A stretch of 32,322 nt of DNA from Gp6-AA40 sp050742535 (GCA_050742535.1 JBOGIQ010000024.1:1-32322), one strand, 5' to 3'. Positions 23,643-32,006 are shown, numbered from the stretch's first letter. The notes: generated by a model not told the origin, from the letters alone. A program made the numbers and translations.

Positions 23643-23829
23643 CCCTTTCCAAGGCACGGCTCCAAGTCGCGCTCGATACGACGCAGCAGACCGGGACCGA
23701 TGTCTTCACCCGCATGAACCGGTACGGTCGTGACGCACTAGCCGCATTCACTCGTAGATGCGAGCCTCGTTGTCGGCTCTCGACGCAGCCGAAGGACCTC
23801 AGGATGCGCCGCAGGTCCTTCGCCGTCAC
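23624..23829 (-). pseudogene. hicA: HicA toxin gene, inactivated
   Basis: GTG 23829 starts 'TAKDLRRILRSFGCVESRQR' and 'GSHLRV', matching HicA including the catalytic His region (RxGSHxxx). The frame then goes wrong after the valine: a neighbouring frame continues the family as 'CVTTVPVHAGEDIGPGLLRR' and 'IERDLEPCLGKGWLRKP' with a stop at 23624-23626. Joining them needs a one-base repair, and a TAG sits in the restored frame where Lys or similar is expected ('CG-stop-CVTTV'). Two independent lesions make a sequencing error unlikely, so the toxin is dead. In the uncorrected frame the product would be a 64-residue nonsense-tailed peptide. Confidence 0.83.
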
Positions 23830-24129
23830 GAGATCAGGATAGCCGAAGGCCGCCAGATGCGTCTAGTGCGATAGACAGAGACACCTCTGACGCCGAGCAG
23901 AGGCTCAGCTGCCGACGTCGTCTGGTTCGGAACCCGCCGCTCGCACTGGAAGTCCGCAAGAACCCACAACGCGCGCCATCAGCACGCCCGGCATTCTCAA
24001 TGCCTAATCGCGAGTGTGCCCAAAGTCCGTCAGGTCTCATGGCGAAATCAGGCTGTTGTCCGGTCGAATCTAACGAAGGCGACGGTTTGAAAAACCGCCG
24101 CCTTGCGCAATGTAAAATCTCGATCGGCC
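23830..24129. other. Non-coding gap with a long hairpin
   Basis: No gene seen. At 24076-24104 lies a 12-bp hairpin with one mismatch (AAGGCGaCGGTTT-GAA-AAACCGcCGCCTT). Its left side matches the tRNA-Ser stretch GAAGGCGgCGGTTTG, so it may be another tRNA anticodon-arm relic with an altered loop. Confidence 0.4.
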
Positions 24130-24204
24130 AAGTCCTGATGTCACGTACACTTAGTGTCTGCGGTGAGGTGGCCGAGAGGCTGAAGGCGGCGGTTTGCTAA
24201 ACCG
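24130..24204 (+). pseudogene. 5' half of tRNA-Ser(GCT) with its promoter region
   Basis: Bases 24162-24204 are identical over 43 positions to 32007-32049: acceptor 5' strand, D arm and anticodon arm of tRNA-Ser. Upstream, 24130-24161 matches 31975-32006 with four differences and includes the -10 box TACACT, but not the -35 region. After 24204 the match stops (AACGGGATCC...), so T arm and acceptor 3' side are missing and no tRNA can form. Attachment-site relic or duplicated tRNA half. Confidence 0.85.
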
Positions 24205-24394
24205 AACGGGATCCCCTCAGGCTGTGACAAAACAGGCCAAAACTCGCGATTTCCTATCAATATCCCTCAATCTCAATTCTGTCCTGTGTCTCCCGATGTG
24301 TCGTGAGGCGTCACGATCACTGCACAATTTACTGCACAGGGCCGGAGGAACGGCTCCACGGTAACCGGCGTAGCTTCTGGACTCAGTGTCGTTA

Positions 24395-25163
24395 GCGGAG
24401 CTGTCACCATCCCGCACGCCGCGAAAAATGGACCTCGTCGCCGTGCACCTGCGCGCCAGTGCGTTTGTCTGCGTTCTGCCGCACCACGCCCACCGGACCG
24501 ATCGTAGCCGACCAGCTTGCTCTGCGGCATCGCGCAGGCGATGTCGAGCGGCCGCAACTCGATGCCGTTCCACTCGCTATCTCTGAGGATTCCGCGCACG
24601 CGCTGATCGTTCGACCGCGAACTGTCCCGGCGCGTCGCGCTGCCGTTCGGGCACTGCGGAACCGAAGTGGCGGCGCCCAAACGACGGTCATGAACGGGTT
24701 GTCCTCCCAGACCGCGCCCGACGATCGTCCGCCGCTCGCCGCCGTCGCGCGCGGCGCGCCGCAGGTTCGCGAGTGCCTTGACCGAATCCTGCAAGAACCA
24801 TCACGCTGAATCGCGACACGATCAGGTCGAAGTTTTCCGGCTCGCACGGGTAGGTCTGCGCGTTGGCGCAGTGAAGGTTGCCGTCACGCCTCGGTGTCGG
24901 CCCGCGCGCGCCGCGGATAGCATCGGTTTGAGATGTCGACGCCGACGTATGGCGCCGTGGTTCCGATCGGGCCCGCGATCGCGACTGTCGGGCTTCCCGT
25001 CCCGTAGCCACCGTCGAGCAATTGATCGGAACGACGCGCGGCTGCGTGATCGGCGAGTCGATCGGCGAGTGGCTCGAACAACCGATCGAGCACCGCGCCG
25101 CCGTTACCCACGCGTGACCCGCCGCGCCGTTCCAGCGTTGTCGGTGTTCTTCGGCGTATCCAT
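24395..25163 (-). pseudogene. Decayed SAM-dependent methyltransferase
   Basis: Starting at about 25163 on the minus strand, pieces of one class I methyltransferase appear in order but in different frames. The pieces are 'EEHRQRWNGAAGHAWV', 'VLDRLFEPLADRLADHAAAR', 'QLLDGGYGTGSPTVAIAG' (motif I, VLDVGCGTG degraded), 'APYVGVDIS', 'LHCANAQTYPCEPENFDLIV', 'SRFSVMV', 'ALANLRRAARDGGERR', and finally 'GIELRPLDIACAMPQSKLVG'. The order matches UbiE-like proteins whose full version continues 'FaNLrRAlrpGGrL...W....NPFmt'. At least four frameshifts are needed and motif I has lost a key glycine-rich residue. The end near 24395 is approximate. No function expected. Confidence 0.78.
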
Positions 25164-25253
25164 CAGCTCTGCTCTCTCTAACGCCGGCTGAACACCGGTC
25201 GGAAGCCACTGCGGCGTTTTCCAGGAGTTTAGAGCCGGCCACACTGTAAACAA

Positions 25254-26990
25254 CTAATTTGGTGTGGGGCGCTCCACGTGGTCGATCACGAGCACCTCGA
25301 CTGGCCCCGTCTGCGACTCCAGCTTCAGCCCAAGCTGTTCCTCGAGCGCGGTGAAGATCGACACGGCATCAGGATCAGAACTGGCTGGCTCGGCGGCCTG
25401 AGGACGCGTCGTAAAACCGCCCCCAGGACCCACTCCCGGAAGTGGCCTGTTATCGAAATACAGAGCCAAGTCGAATCCTCCCGACAGACCCGTTCGATCG
25501 ACGACCGTGCGGCCGGCGTACATAGGCAGGTATCTCTCCACCAACTGTGCCATCGTCACTCCGCAGAGCCTCATGTTGATGGGGCCCGGAGGTCCCGGTG
25601 GCGTGCACTGGCCGCCGCCGGGGCCCCCCGGCGATTCGACGTGAGATTGGCGCATTCGCGGACCAAGCGACCCATTCGCGCGCGCCAGCACGAGCGCATA
25701 GATCTGACGGTCCCTCGTCTCCCGGTGCACCTTCAGGGCGAACCGCTCGGACAGAAGGGATTGGAGCCGCCGTGGGGCGTCGCTCGCCTCGGCACCTTGC
25801 GGCCCCCGCGCCTCGATGTCGAACCGATCGGTGTCGACCCACGCCGGTGCGCCGACCGTCTGGAAATCCCGCAGCCCGTAGGCGAGGCGGATGATCGACC
25901 CCAGCGTCGCGTTGTGTGCCTCGAAGACGCCGCCAGGCGTGAACCTCAACCCGACCCCGCCAAACACTCCGACGCTCACAGGAGCGGCGGAGGTCGGCTT
26001 CACCGACGCCACTTCGAACGATGGAAGCGGAACAGACTGCGCGAGGATGGGGGCGACCAGCACCAGGGCTCCGACACTCGCCAGGACGGCCTTCTGCGCA
26101 ACATTCAGTTTCAGGGCGGTTCGGTTGGTCATGATGTCCCTGATGCGGTTCTTGACATTCGAACCACTGACTCCTGATATGCACGCTATCGGAGCTTCGA
26201 CGTATCGCTTGCAGACATTCACGATGCCCTCGGCGTACGTCCGGGGTTCTCCGCATGTACGCAGCACTTCCTGATCGCACGCGCGCTCACGCTCATCAAG
26301 AAGACGCGATCCGATCCACCAGACCAACGGGTGAAACCAGAACACGGCTTCCGCGATCATGTGAACGGCGGCGGTCGTGTTGTCGCGCCGCCTGATGTGA
26401 CATAGCTCGTGGCTTAGCACGGTCGCCAATTGCTGTGGCGTCAGGTCGTCTTCGATGCCGGATGGCACGAGGATCACTGGACGCCAGAGACCGACGACAC
26501 CAGGCTCCATCACTCCCGGCGCCGATCGGACGGCGACGCCGGCCGGCATGGGCAGGCTGGCCATGGCCCATGGCGAGCTCGTGCGGATGGCGGCTCGAAT
26601 CTGCCGCCACGTGCGGAACCGGACGACGGTCATCGCGATGGTTCCAGCCACCCAGACGCCGAAGATGGCTAGAGCAAACCAATCGAAGCTGCGGGGCGCT
26701 TCCTGCACAGATAGGAAGCCCACGGCCGGGTCCACGACAAACGGCCGGCTCACCTGGGCGAGCGTCGCCGAGACGGCCGGCGTGGCAATCTGTGGTGCTC
26801 TCGATGCCCACTCCAGTCGATCCCCGAGCGCCATCAGCACGGTGAATGGAATGAGGAACTTGACCGAGGCGCTGAACCAGAGCCAATACCGCACGCTGGC
26901 GTGGTTCTTTCGGCACAACACTGTCAGCAACCCCACCGCTACCGCGAACAGAGTCGATTGCCACAGATGATTGGCAAGCTCGCTGATCAT
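25254..26990 (-). CDS. BlaR1-type M56 metallopeptidase fused to a DUF3738 domain
   Basis: 578 residues from ATG 26990. Residues 1-320 are the BlaR1/MecR1 membrane peptidase: transmembrane helices at about 8-25, 36-56, 103-123 and 302-318. The zinc motif HELCH is at 194-198 ('LATVLSHELCHIRRRDN') with the downstream acidic helix 'DERERACDQEVL'. BlaR1 normally carries a penicillin-binding sensor after the last helix; here that place holds a complete DUF3738 domain (about 325-578): 'FEVASVKPTSAAP', 'WVDTDRFDIEARGP', 'LQSLLSERFALKVHRETRD', 'VVDRTGLSGGFDLALYF', 'VLVIDHVERPTPN'. By analogy, ligand sensing by DUF3738 outside would trigger the cytoplasmic protease to cut its repressor. The BlaI gene overlaps the start by four bases. 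Confidence 0.92.
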   Translation of the reverse strand: MISELANHLWQSTLFAVAVGLLTVLCRKNHASVRYWLWFSASVKFLIPFTVLMALGDRLEWASRAPQIATPAVSATLAQVSRPFVVDPAVGFLSVQEAPRSFDWFALAIFGVWVAGTIAMTVVRFRTWRQIRAAIRTSSPWAMASLPMPAGVAVRSAPGVMEPGVVGLWRPVILVPSGIEDDLTPQQLATVLSHELCHIRRRDNTTAAVHMIAEAVFWFHPLVWWIGSRLLDERERACDQEVLRTCGEPRTYAEGIVNVCKRYVEAPIACISGVSGSNVKNRIRDIMTNRTALKLNVAQKAVLASVGALVLVAPILAQSVPLPSFEVASVKPTSAAPVSVGVFGGVGLRFTPGGVFEAHNATLGSIIRLAYGLRDFQTVGAPAWVDTDRFDIEARGPQGAEASDAPRRLQSLLSERFALKVHRETRDRQIYALVLARANGSLGPRMRQSHVESPGGPGGGQCTPPGPPGPINMRLCGVTMAQLVERYLPMYAGRTVVDRTGLSGGFDLALYFDNRPLPGVGPGGGFTTRPQAAEPASSDPDAVSIFTALEEQLGLKLESQTGPVEVLVIDHVERPTPN

Positions 26991-27388
26991 TTCGGCTTCC
27001 TTTCCGATTTCTGCTGCCGCTCGATCGATTTGATCGTCTTCTCCAACTCACGCACATCGTCGAGCGTCAGCTTTCCAGCTTCCGCGAGCTGCGCCATCAT
27101 CGGCTGCGCGCGGCCGCCAAACAGGCTCAGGATGTCATCGAGCAGCCGATGGCGTGCCACGTCGCGAGCCACAAGCGGTTCGAAGATGTGGGCATTGCTG
27201 ATCTTCCGGACGCGATGCACGGCACCTTTCGATTCAAGCCGGTAGACGGTCGTTTGAATCGTGGTGTAGGCCGGTCGCGGCTCTGGAAACGTCTCCTGGA
27301 TTTCCCGGATCGAGGCTTTCCCAAGCGCCCACAGCGCCTCAAGAATCTGCAGTTCCAGTCGCGCGAGCTTCGGCTGTCTTTTAGGCAT
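26987..27388 (-). CDS. BlaI/MecI/CopY-family transcriptional repressor
   Basis: 133 residues from ATG 27388. The N-terminal winged helix is typical: 'LARLELQILEALWALGKASI', 'REIQETFPEPRPAYTTIQTT' and 'VYRLESKGAVHRVRK' (about 8-65), with 'AYTTIQTTVYRLE' as recognition helix. The C-terminal dimerisation helices ('LLDDILSLFGG', 'LTLDDVRELEKTIKSIERQQ') follow. BlaI represses its own operon and is cleaved when the paired M56 protease is activated. The stop overlaps the start of that protease gene as ATGA, and a palindrome lies in its promoter at 27409-27425. Length and order are standard for the family. The target beyond its own operon is not evident. Confidence 0.93.
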   Translation of the reverse strand: MPKRQPKLARLELQILEALWALGKASIREIQETFPEPRPAYTTIQTTVYRLESKGAVHRVRKISNAHIFEPLVARDVARHRLLDDILSLFGGRAQPMMAQLAEAGKLTLDDVRELEKTIKSIERQQKSERKPK

Positions 27389-27408
27389 GTACTATCAGGT
27401 GTATTGAT

Positions 27409-27435
27409 CTACTATTTAATAGTAGCAACTGTCAA
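27409..27435 (-). promoter_or_regulatory. BlaI-operon promoter with palindromic operator
   Basis: CTACTATTTAATAGTAG (27409-27425) is a perfect palindrome with 8-base arms. On the minus strand TTGACA (27435-27430) lies just upstream of it as a consensus -35, so the operator fills the spacer and the -10 (about TAGATC) follows. A second half-site ACTATC is at 27391-27396. Binding here would block polymerase: classical BlaI-type autorepression. Confidence 0.7.
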
Positions 27436-27878
27436 GACGGTCCTCCACCGGGGTCGCGGCGTTGAGGAGAAGTACGATTCCTTCTTCACGGAATTCCTCG
27501 GCGAGGCGAACGCGCCGTGCCGCCTCCGGTACGCGAGACCAACGAGAGGGGGCAGGCCATCAGCGCCATCCGCACGGCATGGAATCGTTGGCGTCGTCGA
27601 GAACGTCCCGCGGAATCAGGACGCCCCCGCGATGAGCCGCAGTGAATCGAATCGACGGCGGCTAGGCCCGATGCGTCTCTACAATCGGATTACTCCCGAT
27701 AGTCGCCAAGTGACTTCCTGATCCTGCCTGCTGCGATTCGTCGGAAGCGGCTGCGGCGTCACTCGGAACCGATGTCTCGCGCTGAGTCGCTGGCCGCATC
27801 GAAATGTCCTGATACGGCCAGTGCCGGTAGCCCGAACACCGTACGAATGCCCGCGCCGGCTCTATCGGCGTTTGACCT
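27436..27878. other. Gene-free stretch with a possible permease relic
   Basis: No intact gene seen. Near 27575-27620 the plus strand reads 'GIVGVVENVPRNQD', very like the MacB/ADOP periplasmic motif 'REIVGVVENV' that occurs in the permease at 28345-31053. It may be a fragment of another ADOP gene, but no further motif supports this. Confidence 0.3.
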
Positions 27879-28205
27879 TTACGAAGGATGCACTGGCTCG
27901 TCCTGCGGCGACGAACCTGGAATGTGCGGCGGTCCTATGAACGTCAAGTGGCAGATCTCGCACTCATACCGATTCCCCGTGCCCCAGAAGGGCGAACGTC
28001 TCCCCTCCGCACCGGGGGCACGGTACCTCTCGTCGCGTATCTCGTCAGCGACGGATCTGGCGACGTCGGGGTTGGTCAGGTCCACATTGCGAGCTGCAGT
28101 CTTCAGGGAGGCTTGCGTGAGACGCACCGCCCGTGCGATGAAGGCCACGATCACCGACACAATGAGCCCCAGCGCGACATAGAAGAGAGCAGGATCACTG
28201 GACAT
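27879..28205 (-). CDS. Small single-pass membrane protein with CxxC motif
   Basis: 108 residues from ATG 28205, without a clear SD. Residues about 7-28 ('LFYVALGLIVSVIVAFIARA') are one transmembrane helix. A charged helical stretch follows ('VDLTNPDVARSVADEIRDER') and then 'NRYECEICHLTFIGPPHIPG' near residues 80-98, where the CxxC could be half of a zinc knuckle; no second pair is visible. The frame is uninterrupted and codon use is like that of neighbours. No family recognised. Its neighbours are the BlaI operon and the ADOP permease, both on the same strand but separated by gaps of over 100 bases. Confidence 0.5.
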   Translation of the reverse strand: MSSDPALFYVALGLIVSVIVAFIARAVRLTQASLKTAARNVDLTNPDVARSVADEIRDERYRAPGAEGRRSPFWGTGNRYECEICHLTFIGPPHIPGSSPQDEPVHPS

Positions 28206-28344
28206 ACTTATTGCTTCAACAGCTTATGCCGGACGCTCCAACCAAAGCTGCATGTCGGATCATCGAAGTGCTGAGCATGGTCGGCCAGCACTGCGGCGTT
28301 TTGTTCGGTGGGAATCCTGAAACTGTGACGGCTGCAACTCGGGT

Positions 28345-31053
28345 CTATTCCGCCCGCAGCGCCTGGACTGGGTCAACGGCAATGGCTCGGCGCGCGGGCA
28401 GATAGCTGGCCAACACGCCAGCCGCGATCAGCAGCGCCGAAACAGCCGCGTAGGTCAGCGGGTCGAGTCCAGTGACCCCAAACAACAAGGACGACATCAG
28501 ACGGGTCAGTCCCGCAGCAGCCACGAGCCCCACGGCCGCTCCAATCCCGGCGAGCCACAGGCCGTAGCGCACGAACATTCCCAATAGTCCGGCCGGTTGC
28601 GCGCCCAATGCCATGCGGATGCCGATCTCGCGGATCCTCTGCGACACCACGTAGGCGATCACGCCATAGATTCCTACGATGCCGAGCACAAGACCCATCC
28701 CTCCGGCGATGGCCAGCATCACGAGCGTAAACGACGTCCGTGCCATGGACTGGTCGTAGAGCGTCTTCAGTGTGGTGACGAGAAACACCGGTTGCCTGCC
28801 GTTCACAGACCAAATGGCCTGCTGCGCTTCGGCCAACAGGCCCTCAGTGCCCGTCCGGTTGGAACGGATCGCGAACATGCCGGCCGCGTCGGCGAATCCC
28901 TTCTCGCCGCCCGCGATGTATCGGTCCACCAAAACCGGCCAGTACGCGATCTCGGGCGGTTTCGCGTGCACGCCGTCGTCGTACACGTTTTCGACGACGC
29001 CCACGATCTCGCGCCAGGGATCGGCCGCGCCGCCTTCGCGAATCCGTTTGCCGAGCGCAGCACGAGGAGTCCCCCACCACTCACGGGCGAGATTCTCTGA
29101 CACGACGGCGACGCGCCGCTTGTCGTACAGGTCGGTCCAGGTGAGGTCGCGTCCCGCAACGACTCGCGTTCCCATCGTCTTGAAGTATCCCGGCGCGATC
29201 CTGCGGATTTGCCGGATCGGGGGAACGCGCCCCTCTTCGGATCTCTTGTCCTCGGCATAGACCGGGTTGCCGGCGCGGCCCAGAAACGATTCGAGCGGCG
29301 CCCGAGAGGCAAAGCCCACCGACGTGACACCGGGGATGGCGGCGAGCTTGTCCAGAATCGCGTGCTGCAACCGCATCACGCGCTCGGGCTCCTGTGCAAT
29401 GGCCGATGGGAGCATGGCATGCAGTATCTGGATCTCTTCAGGGCGCGTGAATCCCGGCTGCACGCTGCGCAAGTGCTGAAACGTGCGGATCATCAAGCCG
29501 GAGCCGATCAGCAGCACGAGCGCGAGCGCCACCTGCACGACCACCAGGACGTGACGCGCTCGATGGCGCTCGCGATCATGGCTGAGCGTCCGGCCGATCC
29601 CGCGCAGCGCCCTCGCGATCCGGGGTTCTGCGTACTTCACGATCGGGATAACACCGAACAGGACACCAGAGAGCAACGACACCCCGAAGGCGAACGACAG
29701 CACGAGCGGATCGATGCCGATCTCGTTCAGCCGCGGCAACGTGCTGGGACCTCTGACGACCAGGATTCGCAACGCCGCATACGCCAGGCCGAGACCCAGC
29801 GCGCCGCCTAGCACTCCCAGCGTGATGCTTTCGACGAGCATGTCACGGGCGATCCGTCCCCGGCTGGCGCCGAGCGCAGCGCGAATCGCGAACTCTTGCT
29901 GGCGCGACTCGGCGCGGACGAGCAGCAGATTGGCCACGTTCGCGCAGGCGATCAGCAGCAGCAGTCCCAGCGTGCCCATCACCACCCACAGCGCGGTCGA
30001 GATGTCTCCGACGACGTCCTGCTTCAGCGGCTGAAGCCTCGGCCCGAAACGAGCGTTCTGAAGGACCGCGCGAGGTATTCCCGGATTTGGAGGCCACGCG
30101 TTCAACCAGACTCCCAGCAGGCGAGCCACATCGGCGTTGGCTTGCTCGATGGTGACGCCGGGCTTGAGCCGCGCGATACCCTGATATTGGAAATTCGCCA
30201 AGAACTGTGTGTTCCGTTCGAACCGCTGCGGAAGAATCAGCTCGGGATCGCGCTGAAAGCGGAATGCGTCCGGCATGACGCCGATCACCGTGCGTGGCCG
30301 CGAATCGATCGTCAACGTCCGGCCGACGATGGACGTGTCGCCCCCGAAGCGACGCTGCCAGTAGCCGTGGGTGAGCATCACCGTCTCGGGCGATCCTGGC
30401 GTGTCGTCGGTCTGAGAGAACCAGCGGCCCAGGAGAGGCTTGACGCCCACGGCGTCCAGAACGCCGTAGGTGACAAAGAGCGCCCGCGGCATCTCGGGCT
30501 CGGCAACCCCGGTGACACTTGCGCCGCTCGACGACCACACGCCGAACTGCTCGAAGATCCGGTTCTCCTCGCGGTACGTGAAATACATCGAAGGAGAACA
30601 CGGGGCAGTGGCGAGGCCCGGCAACCCCGCCACCGTGTGCGAAACGCTGACCAGGGCATCCGCCTGGGGATACGCGAGCGGTCTGATCAAGAGGCTGTCG
30701 ATGACGGCGAAGATGGCGGTGTTCGCGCCGATACCGAGCGCCAACGTCACGATGACGGCAGCCGTGAAGGCGGGAGCCCGTCGCATGCGACGGAGCGCAT
30801 GGCGCGTATCGCCCACGAGCGTCTCGATGAACGGCAGCCCTCTCTGGTCTCGATAGATTTCCTTGACGGCCTCCACACTGCCGAACTTCAGCAGCGCCTG
30901 GCGGCGAGCTTCGACGGACGACAGACCCGCTCGAACGTTGTCCGCCGTCTGCATGGCGATGTGTTCTTCGATTTCAGCACGCAGGAATTCTTCGTCTCGC
31001 GCAGACGTGGCCCACGAGGTCAACCGCCGGAAGAGCCGCTTGAGTGCCTTCAT
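28345..31053 (-). CDS. ADOP-type ABC transporter permease (MacB/FtsX-like, TIGR03434)
   Basis: 902 residues from ATG 31053. Residues about 12-75 ('RDEEFLRAEIEEHIAMQTAD', 'LSSVEARRQALLKFGS') are the ADOP N-terminal domain, often next to PadR regulators. A first FtsX-type half follows: a helix near 95-118 ('FTAAVIVTLALGIGANTAIF'), a periplasmic MacB-core region ('VMLTHGYWQRRFGGD', 'TIDSRPRTVIGVMPDAFRFQ') and three helices at about 375-510. The second half has another periplasmic region ('WREIVGVVENVYDDGVHAKP') and terminal helices ending 'YLPARRAIAVDPVQALRAE', the family's usual close. These permeases have no linked ATPase gene, hence 'orphan', and probably act in export or envelope remodelling. 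The start overlaps the PadR stop by four bases. Confidence 0.95.
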   Translation of the reverse strand: MKALKRLFRRLTSWATSARDEEFLRAEIEEHIAMQTADNVRAGLSSVEARRQALLKFGSVEAVKEIYRDQRGLPFIETLVGDTRHALRRMRRAPAFTAAVIVTLALGIGANTAIFAVIDSLLIRPLAYPQADALVSVSHTVAGLPGLATAPCSPSMYFTYREENRIFEQFGVWSSSGASVTGVAEPEMPRALFVTYGVLDAVGVKPLLGRWFSQTDDTPGSPETVMLTHGYWQRRFGGDTSIVGRTLTIDSRPRTVIGVMPDAFRFQRDPELILPQRFERNTQFLANFQYQGIARLKPGVTIEQANADVARLLGVWLNAWPPNPGIPRAVLQNARFGPRLQPLKQDVVGDISTALWVVMGTLGLLLLIACANVANLLLVRAESRQQEFAIRAALGASRGRIARDMLVESITLGVLGGALGLGLAYAALRILVVRGPSTLPRLNEIGIDPLVLSFAFGVSLLSGVLFGVIPIVKYAEPRIARALRGIGRTLSHDRERHRARHVLVVVQVALALVLLIGSGLMIRTFQHLRSVQPGFTRPEEIQILHAMLPSAIAQEPERVMRLQHAILDKLAAIPGVTSVGFASRAPLESFLGRAGNPVYAEDKRSEEGRVPPIRQIRRIAPGYFKTMGTRVVAGRDLTWTDLYDKRRVAVVSENLAREWWGTPRAALGKRIREGGAADPWREIVGVVENVYDDGVHAKPPEIAYWPVLVDRYIAGGEKGFADAAGMFAIRSNRTGTEGLLAEAQQAIWSVNGRQPVFLVTTLKTLYDQSMARTSFTLVMLAIAGGMGLVLGIVGIYGVIAYVVSQRIREIGIRMALGAQPAGLLGMFVRYGLWLAGIGAAVGLVAAAGLTRLMSSLLFGVTGLDPLTYAAVSALLIAAGVLASYLPARRAIAVDPVQALRAE

Positions 31054-31394
31054 TTCAAGTCCTGAACTTTCACGGCAAAGAATCGTTCGATGATCGCCGT
31101 CGTCTGTTCCCAGCTGCGGGCTTCCGCCTGCAATTGCTTGCGGCCCTGGCGTGTCAGCCGATAGAAGCGCGCCTTGCGGTTGTTCTCGGACGCGCCCCAT
31201 TCGGACGCGATGGACCCTTCCTGCTCCAGCTTGAGCAGCACCGGGTAGAGCGTCCCCTGGTTGACGGTCAGTAGATCCCCGCTGATCTGTTCGATTCGGC
31301 GGGCGATGCCGTATCCGTGCAAGGGGCCAAGCACATCCAAGGTCTTGAGCACCATCAGCGCCAGCGTGCCCTGTCGAACGTCCGTGTCCTTCAT
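31050..31394 (-). CDS. PadR-family transcriptional regulator (acidobacterial PadR type, TIGR03433)
   Basis: 114 residues from ATG 31394; the open frame upstream adds residues unrelated to PadR and would overlap the operator. The sequence is standard: 'VRQGTLALMVLKTLDVLGPL', 'HGYGIARRIEQIS', 'LTVNQGTLYPVLLKLEQEGS' and 'IASEWGASENNRKARFYRLT' form the winged helix, then a C-terminal dimerisation helix 'KQLQAEARSWEQTTAIIERF'. Such regulators sit directly upstream of ADOP permeases and repress the pair until a ligand binds. The stop overlaps the permease start as ATGA and a palindrome lies 23 bases upstream of the start. Confidence 0.95.
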   Translation of the reverse strand: MKDTDVRQGTLALMVLKTLDVLGPLHGYGIARRIEQISGDLLTVNQGTLYPVLLKLEQEGSIASEWGASENNRKARFYRLTRQGRKQLQAEARSWEQTTAIIERFFAVKVQDLK

Positions 31395-31416
31395 GTCTCT
31401 ATTGGGTTTCCAACAT

Positions 31417-31433
31417 GAAGAATGACATTCTTC
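31417..31433. promoter_or_regulatory. PadR operator (perfect palindrome)
   Basis: GAAGAATGACATTCTTC has 8-base arms around a central A. The flanks CCAACAT on the left and CATTGG on the right extend the symmetry with one base offset, giving an ATG-N-CAT pattern as in known PadR sites. It lies 23-39 bases upstream of the padR start. Confidence 0.65.
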
Positions 31434-31967
31434 CATTGGGAAAGCAACAGGGCGATTTTTGTCCGACTCGCTTTCAGTACGTGTGACGGATAGACCGATC
31501 AATCCTGATATGTCGCGAAGTGCCTTTCTAAAATGCCGGAACTTCGGTCAGAAGCGCCTGAGACGTTCACGGTAACCGTCGTCGCGCCGGAGCTCAACCA
31601 ACACCGCTCCAATCGAGGGCAGCGGTTGCCGCATTCGCTGTCCACCGCCCTGTCGATGCGTGATGTTCGTGCGTAATTTGCGAGCTCGGCGCCGGCGCTG
31701 CTCCGCGATAACGTCGGGGCGGCCGACCCCGACCGTGGGCTCGACCTCGCGATCGGTGCCCAGAGTGGCGCCCAGACAATCCAAGGGGAACTACTGCACA
31801 ATTTGCTGCACGATCCCGGGCTCTGGCGGCTGGCTCGCGGGATCATTAGCAATTCTTCGTCTTAACGCGATGACGTAAGCGCGGATCGGGAATGGGAAAG
31901 TTCGAGGATTCTGGCCAAATTCGCGCAGGTCTCGGTCCGAAAAACCGTCGCCGCTCGACTCGAGCCG
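31434..31967. other. Gene-free stretch between PadR and tRNA-Ser
   Basis: No intact gene recognised. CTGCACAATTTgCTGCAC (31796-31813) is repeated at 24319-24336 as CTGCACAATTTaCTGCAC. On the minus strand both lie at the end of decayed reading frames ('GIVQQIVQ' and stop here), which might be 3' ends of lost integrase-like genes. Frames at 31499-31852 have no recognisable motif. Confidence 0.35.
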
Positions 31968-31996
31968 TTTACGCAAGTGCTGATTTCACGTACACT
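31968..31996 (+). promoter_or_regulatory. Promoter of tRNA-Ser
   Basis: TTTACG (31968-31973), a 17-base spacer and TACACT (31991-31996) place the transcript start about five bases before the tRNA. The -10 box is part of the repeat shared with 24130-24204; the -35 box is not. Confidence 0.5.
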
Positions 31997-32006
31997 TAGC
32001 GTCTAC

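Noticed and set aside
25207..28301. CACTGCGGCGTTTT occurring at about 25207 and 28288
   Set aside because: Only 14 bases shared and no extension on either side; chance or minor scar.
29896..31065. Plus-strand open frame of 389 codons
   Set aside because: Antisense of the ADOP permease; Arg/Gln/Asp-rich shadow.
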